DNA of 64,000 nt from NCBI GenBank assembly GCA_030765645.1, contig JAVCCE010000015.1, positions 124,001-188,000 of the forward strand, read 5' to 3'. The notes beneath the pieces were generated by a model. The model ran no database searches and was not told the origin of the DNA. It worked only from the letters and a program-made list of their open reading frames with translations. Of this stretch, positions 1-7,437 are shown piece by piece; within the stretch, counting starts at the first letter, position 1, and every line of letters begins with the position of its first letter. This stretch comes from Candidatus Hinthialibacter antarcticus. GTDB taxonomy: Bacteria > Hinthialibacterota > Hinthialibacteria > Hinthialibacterales > Hinthialibacteraceae. Position numbers and translations under genes: made by a program.

Positions 1-608
1 TCATATCGCCAAACCGAATCGCCCGTCTTTTTGTTGAGCGCGGTGATGAATTGAACGTCGGTTCCCTCAAGATGGAGAACCAGCAGGTCTTTGTATATAA
101 ACGGTGACGACCCCGGGCCTTGCATGTGTTCGCAATTGAGGTCGGTGCGCTTCCATAAAACATCGCCGGTTTTGGCGTCGATGCAGGCTGTGCCGAATGT
201 GCCGAAATGAACATAGACGCGGCCTTCTTCAATAACGGGCGACGGCGTTGCATAGGTGTTGTTGCCGTTGATGCGCTGGGGTTTTTCGGGTTCAAAGACG
301 GGGATGTCGTAAATGATTTTTCCCGTCTTGAGATCAACGCAAACGGCGTATAGCGTCGCGCCTCTTTTATTGGCGGTGGTGAACCAGACTTGGTCGCCCC
401 AAACGACAGGCGATGAATGGCCTTCGTCATGGATGGCCGTTTTCCAAACGACGTTCTCTGTTTCTGACCAGGTCAGCGGTAAGCCGGTCGCGCTGGAATG
501 ACCGTCGCAAGTGGGGCCGCGCCAGTCGGGCCAATTGTCGGCGGCCGGCGCCGTATGGGCAATTAAAAGAAGGGTGAAAGCCATCAAGCAAAATTTGCTG
601 TTCAACAT
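1..608 (-). CDS. PQQ-like beta-propeller repeat protein, N-terminal part (runs off the window)
   Basis: The reading frame is open from the ATG at 608 to the left edge, so only about the first 202 residues are visible. The first 22 or so residues form a signal peptide (Lys, then a hydrophobic run ending TAPAA), so the product is exported. The mature start, DNWPDWRGPTCDG, is the typical opening of the secreted PQQ-like propeller family (BamB/quinoprotein fold) common in planctomycete-type genomes. Blade motifs follow, for example VVWKTAI, LYAVCVDLKTGK and ACIDAKTGDVLWKR. Members are scaffolds or dehydrogenase-like proteins, and no catalytic site can be judged from this fragment. Fold confidence is good; function is unknown. 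Confidence 0.85.
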   Translation of the reverse strand, partial: MLNSKFCLMAFTLLLIAHTAPAADNWPDWRGPTCDGHSSATGLPLTWSETENVVWKTAIHDEGHSSPVVWGDQVWFTTANKRGATLYAVCVDLKTGKIIYDIPVFEPEKPQRINGNNTYATPSPVIEEGRVYVHFGTFGTACIDAKTGDVLWKRTDLNCEHMQGPGSSPFIYKDLLVLHLEGTDVQFITALNKKTGDSVWRY

Positions 609-762
609 AATATGAAGTCCTTTCCTGTTCCTGCTTTAAAACTCATTGAAGGTTAACGAGTGTTCACAAAACTATACGACATATTTTGCTGGATTGATAT
701 TGTCATTGAATGGTTTGGCAGGGCTTTGCCGCGACATGCAAAATCGTGAGCAGATTACGTTT

Positions 763-2211
763 TCAAGCCAGAAATTCGACCCGGTTGCGGCCGTTCTCTT
801 TGGCTTGATACATCGCCTGGTCGGCGCGCTTCATCAGGTCGTCAAAGGTTTTGTCGTTTGGCGTCATTAAACAGGCGCCGATGCTGGCTGTTGTTTGAAT
901 GCTCCGCCCTTGCTCTTTGGCAACCAATTGACGAATGGACTCCAACAAACGCTGCGCCGCCGTCAGCGCCCGTTCCTGGCCGGTTTCGACCAGCAAGACC
1001 ATAAACTCCTCGCCGCCGATGCGCCCCAATAAATCCGTCTCGCGCAACGTCGTCTTACACGTACTGACGATTGAATTGAGCACCGCATCGCCCGCCGCGT
1101 GGCCATGCGCATCATTGATGGCTTTGAAATGGTCGAGATCAATCATTAACACCGACAACGGCTTGCTATAGCGGCGACAACGGACAAACTCCACATTGGC
1201 TTTCTCAAGGAACGTGCGGCGGTTGTAAGCCCCGGTGAGTTCATCGCGCGAGGCGAGCCGCTCCAAACGCTTTTGAAAATAATTAATGGTGAACACGTTG
1301 ATAATGATAACAACGCAGGTGATCAACAGACCGATGATGAGGTTATAGACCAGGTTTTGCCGAATGTCGGCGAGGGTCAGGGTTTCGTCTTGTTCGACGA
1401 ACAAATACCAGTTGAATTCAGGAATATAGCGGGTCAGCAACAGAATGTGTTTGCCGTCGCGGTCAAATTCGCAAAAGGTCAAATCGTCTTTCTCGTCGAG
1501 TATGCTTTGGCGGAAACGCTGAATGCCTTCTTGTTCAAACACATTGATGGTTTGTACGAGGTCTAGATTGCTATGAATCTGCACAACGCCGTCCGGGTCG
1601 ACCAGAAAGATATTCCGTTTAAACTTGCCTTGGTATTCCGCCAGAAACGCGCCCATCTGGCTCATGCTCAATCCGGCGCCGGTGACGCCGATCAAGTTCT
1701 TGTCATAGTCAAGCAAGCGGTGATTGATAAAGATGGTCAGATTGTCATTGGCCGCTTCATCTGTATCAATGTCAAGGCCATATTGCGCGTCGCGTTTTAA
1801 AAAATCGTAATACCAGTCGTCATGCGGATCGTCTGGGCTAATTTGTTTATGCAGCCCTTCGTAGTGGTAATAATTTAACGTCCGGGTCGAGATTAAAAAC
1901 GTCGAGACAAACCCGTATCGCTGTTTGATTTCATATAAATATTTTTGAATGGGTTCGAGGTCGCTTTCTCCGTCAAGCAACCAGTCTTTCACAAACGTAT
2001 CGTTCGCCATTAAAGACGACACGTTCACGGGCTTCATCAGGTCTTGTTGGATTTCTGAATAGATGTTATTGCTGATAATCGGCAGCGAATCGTCAACGAT
2101 GTTGGTATGCAACGCATCTTTGGATGTTGAATAGTGGATGTAATTGGTGAGGCTGAATCCAACAAAAAGAATGAGAGTAATGCTCGTAAGAAGTTTGGTT
2201 CGTATGTTCAT
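763..2211 (-). CDS. Membrane-bound diguanylate cyclase with extracytoplasmic sensor domain
   Basis: 482 residues. A transmembrane helix near residues 8-25 is followed by an extracytoplasmic domain of about 260 residues with a Cache-like pattern (YYHYEGLHKQISPDD, DWYYDFLKR, LIGVTGAGLSM). A second helix near 290-312 leads into a C-terminal GGDEF domain. The active-site loop is GRIGGEEF, and an RETD sequence five residues before GGEEF fits the c-di-GMP inhibitory I-site. It should make c-di-GMP from two GTP in response to an external ligand. It is a single gene lying about 370 bases from dnaA. The sensor ligand cannot be inferred from sequence. Confidence 0.95.
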   Translation of the reverse strand: MNIRTKLLTSITLILFVGFSLTNYIHYSTSKDALHTNIVDDSLPIISNNIYSEIQQDLMKPVNVSSLMANDTFVKDWLLDGESDLEPIQKYLYEIKQRYGFVSTFLISTRTLNYYHYEGLHKQISPDDPHDDWYYDFLKRDAQYGLDIDTDEAANDNLTIFINHRLLDYDKNLIGVTGAGLSMSQMGAFLAEYQGKFKRNIFLVDPDGVVQIHSNLDLVQTINVFEQEGIQRFRQSILDEKDDLTFCEFDRDGKHILLLTRYIPEFNWYLFVEQDETLTLADIRQNLVYNLIIGLLITCVVIIINVFTINYFQKRLERLASRDELTGAYNRRTFLEKANVEFVRCRRYSKPLSVLMIDLDHFKAINDAHGHAAGDAVLNSIVSTCKTTLRETDLLGRIGGEEFMVLLVETGQERALTAAQRLLESIRQLVAKEQGRSIQTTASIGACLMTPNDKTFDDLMKRADQAMYQAKENGRNRVEFLA

Positions 2212-2298
2212 CTAGCGTCCTAAACGCACAGCGGCAATTCTAAGGTGTATATTTATACTACCCGCTTTATTCACAAAAGGAACTCATAAGAAGCGCCC

Positions 2299-2455
2299 CA
2301 ATGTCATTGACTTCAGGGGTGGCGAGCCAAGGCTGAATAAAATGAAGCCAGCCCTTGAAATATTTTTATTTGTGCTGTTTTGAAATCCCCCCTGGCGCTT
2401 TCAGCGCCGTCCCCCCTTAAAAAGGGGGGGCTAAAAGTCTAAAGTCAATAACATT
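2299..2455. mobile_element. MITE-like element A with terminal inverted repeats and 11-base target duplication
   Basis: The left end reads C-AATGTCATTGACTT and the right end AAGTCAATAACATT, so the two ends are inverted copies over 14 bases with one difference. The element is bracketed by perfect direct repeats AAGAAGCGCCC at 2288-2298 and 2456-2466, as expected of a target-site duplication. The interior carries a CAGCCCTTGAAATATT module and a GC-rich double hairpin (GGCGCTTTCAGCGCC and CCCCCCTTAAAAAGGGGGG). It has no coding capacity. It is homologous along its length, in inverted orientation, to the element at 38318-38500. Confidence 0.85.
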
Positions 2456-2466
2456 AAGAAGCGCCC

Positions 2467-2582
2467 GCCGACAAAGAGCAAACCTCCAGGCCCAGACGGC
2501 AAAAACCGCGCACTCTCCCTCGAAGAACGCGCGGCAACCCTAGGCCTTATACTCCGTAGCGCCGGATCAATGAAGCCATCGC
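2467..2582. other. Spacer between MITE A and dnaA; possible small coding remnant
   Basis: A plus-strand frame through this stretch reads without stops (…KPPGPDGKNRALSLEERAA…) with codon choice like real genes here. It has no credible start, and the MITE insertion lies immediately upstream. It may be the tail of a small gene broken by the insertion, or chance. No family is recognised. Confidence 0.25.
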
Positions 2583-3956
2583 TCAATATTTGGAAAACGA
2601 CTCCGTCATTTGCTCCACGATGGAACGCAATTTAGGGTCGACGTCCAATTCTTTTTCGATTTTGTTACATGCGAATAATACGGTGGTGTGGTCTTTGTTT
2701 CCAAAGAAGGTCCCGATTTCCGGGTACGAATGTCGGGTCAGTTTGCGGCTGAGATACATCGCTACCTGACGCGGCCGCGCAATCGAACGCGAACGGTTTT
2801 TGCCGATAATATCGCTCGGCTTGATGCTGTAGTAATCGGCGACTTTGCGCTGAATCTTTTCGATGGAAATTTCTTTCACCGGGCGGTCATAAATCTCGCC
2901 CAGCAATTCGGCGGCGGTTTCAACGTCTAGCCCCTCGCCGCTGAAGCGCGAATGGGCCGATACCTTAAACAAGGCGCCTTCCATTTCACGAATTGACGAG
3001 CTGACCTTGCTGGCGACATACTTCAATACGTCATCGGGGATGTTCATTTGTAATTGTTCCGACTTGCGCCGCAGAATCGCCATGCGCGTTTCAAAATCAG
3101 GCAAGCCGATGTCAACAATAAGCCCCCACTCAAAACGCGAACGCAGGCGGTCTTCGATGGTCGGAATGTCTTTGGGCGGACGGTCGCTTGAGATCACAAT
3201 TTGTTTGCGCCGGTTATGAAGCGCATTAAAGGTATGGAAAAATTCTTCCTGGGTCGATTCTTTGCCCGCCAAAAACTGAATATCGTCAATCAACAAAACA
3301 TCCACATTGCGAAACACCGCTTGGAACGACAAACGCGCATTGCGCTTGATGGCGTCGATAAACATGTTGACGAACTGCTCCGCCGAGAGATAGGCCACCT
3401 GTTTGTTGGGGTGGTTGCTATTGACGGCGTTGCCGATGGCCTGCATCAAGTGGGTCTTGCCCAGCCCGACGCCTCCATACAAAAACAGCGGGTTGTAAGA
3501 CTGCGCCGGTTTTTGGGCGACCGCCTCCGCCGCCGCATGGGCCATTTTGTTGCTCGGCCCAACAACGAACGATTCAAAGGTATATTTTTCGTTCAACGGT
3601 TCGTAGTCGGCCTGCGATTTAGGCATTGAGGTTGCAGGCGATTGAACGGGCGTAGACGCCGTCGCTTTTTCGCCGCTGGCCTCGATTAAACTGACGCCGA
3701 CGTTTAGCTGATTTTGATCTAACAATCCACAAAAAACAGACGACAACAGCTGGATATAATTTTGCTCAATATATTCTTTCCGGTAACTACTCGGAACGCC
3801 CAACATCACATTCGAGCCATTACATTCCAAAAGGCAGACTTCGTCGAACCAATCATCATATTCTTCTTCGGGCAAATGTTGGCGTAACGCATTTTCGGCG
3901 CGCAGCCAGAGCGATTGATCCTGTGATGCGAACATCGTTGCGGGCGTGTAAACCAT
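2583..3956 (-). CDS. dnaA: Chromosomal replication initiator DnaA
   Basis: 457 residues, the usual length. Domain I (about 13-90) has the LWLRAENALRQHLPEEEYDDW pattern of the DnaA N-terminus. A short variable linker (95-120) precedes the AAA+ domain, with Walker A GGVGLGKTH at 161-169 and Walker B VLLIDDIQFL. The C-terminal duplex-binding domain carries the DnaA signature (RQVAMYLSRKLTRHSYPEIG and GNKDHTTVLFA). The ATG at 3956 is preceded by GGAGGA eight bases upstream, so this start is preferred. DnaA binds DnaA boxes and melts the origin; such boxes lie in its own upstream spacer. Confidence 0.98.
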   Translation of the reverse strand: MVYTPATMFASQDQSLWLRAENALRQHLPEEEYDDWFDEVCLLECNGSNVMLGVPSSYRKEYIEQNYIQLLSSVFCGLLDQNQLNVGVSLIEASGEKATASTPVQSPATSMPKSQADYEPLNEKYTFESFVVGPSNKMAHAAAEAVAQKPAQSYNPLFLYGGVGLGKTHLMQAIGNAVNSNHPNKQVAYLSAEQFVNMFIDAIKRNARLSFQAVFRNVDVLLIDDIQFLAGKESTQEEFFHTFNALHNRRKQIVISSDRPPKDIPTIEDRLRSRFEWGLIVDIGLPDFETRMAILRRKSEQLQMNIPDDVLKYVASKVSSSIREMEGALFKVSAHSRFSGEGLDVETAAELLGEIYDRPVKEISIEKIQRKVADYYSIKPSDIIGKNRSRSIARPRQVAMYLSRKLTRHSYPEIGTFFGNKDHTTVLFACNKIEKELDVDPKLRSIVEQMTESFSKY

Positions 3957-4220
3957 TTATTTCGTCCTCCATGTTCCGCAGTCATAATGAGCGGCACAAT
4001 TCTTAACTCTTTCCAACAACTTTTCGGCTTATGTACTCATAAAAAAGGCAGTAATCGCCCTATCCAGATTAACCGGTTTTGAATGATCTCCTTCACGGTT
4101 TTCGTAAAGATGATTGGGCCACAGGAAACTAAACACGTTGCTGCAAGATTGCGCGTTTAATTAGTCTATCTTTCCACATCTACTTGATCCTTTTCCTCTT
4201 GCTGACATTCCATTTCACAG

Positions 4221-4600
4221 TGTTCACAATTCATTCACAGTTAATTCCCTAATTATCCACAAGTTACTAACAGTTTGATTTTTTTAACCTTAGAAACAGT
4301 GCTGTGTATTTTTATCATTCTATCCACAGGAAAGCAATAGCTGATTTGGTTCGCCACCCGTGATTCCATGGGAAGATGGCGCCTAAACTCCTCTTTACTC
4401 ACAGTTTACTCATTCCAATATTTTTTCATTTTTTTTCTCGCCCGCTCAAATCCCACAGGCCCTCGTCCTCTTAAAGCGAATAAATACAAGCGATTAAAAT
4501 ACATTACTCAATTTATATCGAATTAACTCCCTACCATAATTCATGTTAGATTCAAAGAATTTCAGCTGCCTTTATTCGCCTGTGGATATAATCTGTGTAA
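4221..4600. other. Candidate replication origin (oriC) in the dnaA-ygfZ spacer
   Basis: The 828-base spacer 3957-4784 holds no gene and is AT-rich. It has a perfect DnaA box TTATCCACA at 4253-4261, a one-mismatch box CTATCCACA at 4320-4328, and an opposite-strand one-mismatch box TGTGGATAT at 4581-4589. Box-like TTCACA words lie at 4221-4240. T-rich and AT-rich runs around 4425-4560 could serve as the unwinding element. Position beside dnaA, divergent flanking genes and dnaB nearby support oriC. GC skew was not computed. Confidence 0.7.
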
Positions 4601-4784
4601 AATCAGAAGCATAGTGAAAACATTGCAAATAACCGATTGATTTTTCGTCGGCGCCGTTTCTCTAAGTTCAACGGGTTCAATTCATTACTTTTTCATCTTA
4701 GACTCATTCCCGCGAATTATTGACTGTAATATCAACAGAAAATGACGATTGGCTTATTTGAAACCACTTTCAATGGAGAAATGA

Positions 4785-5693
4785 ATGCAAGCATCCGATA
4801 TAAATCAGCAGTGCCAGGCAGTGAAAGAGAACGCAGGATTTTGCCTGTTAGCAGACTGGGCTGTGATTTCGCTTACCGGGCCAGACCGCAAGTCCTTTCT
4901 TCACGGGATGGTTTCGAATGAAGTGAATAAACTCCGCGCCGGACAAAGCAACTACTCCCTCTTGTTGACCGCGAAGGGAAAAATTGTCGCGGACGCTTGG
5001 GTCTATATGCGAGAAGAAGACATTCTCTTGATCGCCCGCGCCCCTCTTCGCGAAATCATTCTACAAACGCTGGACAAGTTTCTGATTATGGAAGAGGCGG
5101 AAATTCACGACCTGACTCAGCAACACGCCGTAATTGCGCTGCAAGGCCCCAACGCCGGGAACATGATGGAGCAACCGGATTGCCTGGTCATTCCCGCCGC
5201 GCTCACAGGGCAGCCGGGCGGCTTGCTGGTATGCCCCCAAGACGCCCGTGAAGCCGTCCAGACGGCGCTTTTAGACGCAGGCGCACACCTTGTCAGCCCA
5301 GAGGTTCTCGACATCTTGCGCATCGAAGCCGGCGTCCCCATGGTTGGGCGCGAGTTAGACGATCACGTCATCCCGCAAGAGGCCGGGCTTCATCACGCCA
5401 TTTCATTCGAAAAGGGATGTTACATCGGTCAGGAAGTGGTGGCGCGGCTGCATTTTCGCGGTCACGTCAACCGTGAATTGACCCGCTTTGTCCTGGAATG
5501 CAAGGAACCGCCGACAGAAACGGCGTTAATTCAGCATGAGGGCAAAGACGTGGGAACAATCACCAGCGCATGCCGTTCGATTGAGCGCGAGCAAGTGATC
5601 GGGTTGGGGTATTTACGCAGCGCGCTTCGCAAACCAGGCGCATATTATACGTCGCTGATTGGCGACAACGAAATCACCGTAACCGTTTTGTGA
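4785..5693 (+). CDS. ygfZ: YgfZ/GcvT-family folate-binding protein
   Basis: 302 residues. The family signature KGCYIGQE is at 210-217, followed by VVARLHFRGHVNR; the N-terminal half has the GcvT-like FLHGMVSNEVNKL fold segment. YgfZ proteins bind tetrahydrofolate and support maintenance or assembly of certain iron-sulfur enzymes such as MiaB. GGAG six bases before the ATG at 4785 selects this start over the ATG at 4781, which is in another frame. It is divergent from dnaA and convergent with dnaB. The location next to a likely origin does not itself imply a replication role. Confidence 0.9.
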   Translation: MQASDINQQCQAVKENAGFCLLADWAVISLTGPDRKSFLHGMVSNEVNKLRAGQSNYSLLLTAKGKIVADAWVYMREEDILLIARAPLREIILQTLDKFLIMEEAEIHDLTQQHAVIALQGPNAGNMMEQPDCLVIPAALTGQPGGLLVCPQDAREAVQTALLDAGAHLVSPEVLDILRIEAGVPMVGRELDDHVIPQEAGLHHAISFEKGCYIGQEVVARLHFRGHVNRELTRFVLECKEPPTETALIQHEGKDVGTITSACRSIEREQVIGLGYLRSALRKPGAYYTSLIGDNEITVTVL

Positions 5694-5730
5694 ACAATTC
5701 GTCTTTTGACTGAGCGGTCCAGTTAGACCA

Positions 5731-7131
5731 CTAGAAAGGCACTTCGTCGTCTTCGCGGTCGTCTTTGGCGACGTCAAAGAAGCGGGTGTATTCCTTGGCG
5801 AAGTAAATCGGCACCTCGCCGACGGGGCCGTTACGGTGCTTGGCGATGACCAACTTGTATGTGAAATGCTGCTGACGGCCTGCTTCGAGGTCTTCTTCTT
5901 CGCCGTCAAACTCACCCTTGAGCGCCTCGCGGTGAATAAACACCACCAGGTCGGCGTCTTGTTCGATGGCGCCCGATTCACGCAAGTCAGACAGGCGCGG
6001 CAGCCCGTCGTCGCGCTTTTCGACCGCACGAGACAACTGCGAACAAGCGATGATGGGAATGTTCAAGTCTCGCGCGAGAATTTTCAGTGCGCGCGAAATC
6101 TCAGCGACTTCCTGCTGACGGTTGTCGCTGTTGCGACCGCCGTTCATCAGCTGTAAGTAGTCGATAATCAACATCGACAGATTGGGTGCTTCCGCCTTGA
6201 GACGCCGGGCGCGGCTCATCACCTCCATCGGCGATAAATTGGGGGTATCATCGATGTAGAGCGGCATGTCGTGGATATTGCTGGCGGTCTGGATCAGTTG
6301 GTTGGCGTCTTTTTTTGTGAAGAATCCCGAACGCATGTGTTTGAGATTGACCCGCGCCTGCGAGCATAACACCCGCTCAGCGATTTGCTCGCTCGACATT
6401 TCCAGCGAGAACAACCCAACCGCCGCTCCGCTCATGGCGGCCTCTTCGGCGAAGTTCAAGACCAAACTGGTTTTACCCACCGAAGGCCGCGCCGCGAGAA
6501 CAATCAAGTCAGACGGTTGAAAGCCCGCCGTCATCTGGTCGAGGTCGCGAAAACCGCTGGTCAGCCCCGTCAGCGAACCTTGTTGTTCCTGGGCAATTTG
6601 AATTTTCTCTAACGCCGCATCGAGAAACGTCCCGACCGGGTTGAATGAACGTCCGCCGCGCTGTTCAGCTAAACGAAAGATGGTCGATTCGGCCTCGCCG
6701 AGGATGTATTCCGCCTCATCACGGCCTTCGTAGGCGTTTTGGATAATCTCCGAACAACTGCGGATCAAATGGCGCCGCAACGCTCGCTCGCGTACGATAT
6801 TGGCGTGGTGTTCGATATTGGCCGAAGTCGCGACGCTCTGCACCAGTTCGGCGAGAAAGAAAGCGCCGCCGATGACCGCCAGTTTGCCCTTGCGCTCTAA
6901 CGCGTCAGCCAGCGTGGTTAGATCGACCGCGACGTTGTTTACGTCGAGTTCGAGTAAGGTATCGTACAATATCTGGTAACTGGGTTGATAAAATCCGCCA
7001 ACATTCAGGATTTCATGGGCGCGGTGCAGCGCTTCGCGGTCGCGAATCATCGCGCCGAGCACCTTACGTTCAGCATCTAAATTATGAGGAAGCGTCCGGT
7101 CAGCGGGGACCATCGCTTGCGCTTTTGCCAT
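5731..7131 (-). CDS. dnaB: Replicative DNA helicase DnaB
   Basis: 466 residues. The N-terminal helical domain (LPHNLDAERKVLGAMI) is followed by a RecA-like domain with Walker A ARPSVGKTS near 213-221, IIDYLQLM, and the C-terminal motifs IIACSQLSRAVEKR and DLRESGAIEQDADLV. DnaB is the hexameric 5'-3' helicase that unwinds the fork ahead of DNA polymerase III. No intein is present. Together with dnaA and dnaE in the same 24 kb it marks a replication gene neighbourhood. Confidence 0.98.
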   Translation of the reverse strand: MAKAQAMVPADRTLPHNLDAERKVLGAMIRDREALHRAHEILNVGGFYQPSYQILYDTLLELDVNNVAVDLTTLADALERKGKLAVIGGAFFLAELVQSVATSANIEHHANIVRERALRRHLIRSCSEIIQNAYEGRDEAEYILGEAESTIFRLAEQRGGRSFNPVGTFLDAALEKIQIAQEQQGSLTGLTSGFRDLDQMTAGFQPSDLIVLAARPSVGKTSLVLNFAEEAAMSGAAVGLFSLEMSSEQIAERVLCSQARVNLKHMRSGFFTKKDANQLIQTASNIHDMPLYIDDTPNLSPMEVMSRARRLKAEAPNLSMLIIDYLQLMNGGRNSDNRQQEVAEISRALKILARDLNIPIIACSQLSRAVEKRDDGLPRLSDLRESGAIEQDADLVVFIHREALKGEFDGEEEDLEAGRQQHFTYKLVIAKHRNGPVGEVPIYFAKEYTRFFDVAKDDREDDEVPF

Positions 7132-7150
7132 GGTTAGTCGGTTCCAATTT

Positions 7151-7349
7151 TCAATCCACAGTCGTGCAGTCTAGAGCGTGTGACACAATACGAGCCGACC
7201 TGAGACAGGCAGGCTCAGCGATAGATACAGTGATTAAAGATCAATCCACACATCATTCTCTAAATCACTATAAAACGATTTTTTGTCTTGATAAAGCGCT
7301 TTTCTTTTATGGAGCGAAGCGCAAAAACAGCACTCACAGTTCATCCACA
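7151..7349. promoter_or_regulatory. DnaA-box-like cluster upstream of dnaB
   Basis: The 306-base spacer 7132-7437 has no gene. It carries TCAATCCACA at 7151-7160 and 7241-7250, and TCATCCACA at 7341-7349, all on the plus strand and spaced about 90 and 100 bases apart. They are imperfect matches to TTATCCACA. They could be weak DnaA sites for dnaB control or titration, or a chance grouping. Confidence 0.4.
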
Positions 7350-7437
7350 ACTTATAAACAAACGAACTCTCGCCTTTCGTTCAAGTTAAAGATTTTGCCT
7401 GCGGATGAGAATGAAATTCATGCACAGCCAAAAAAAA

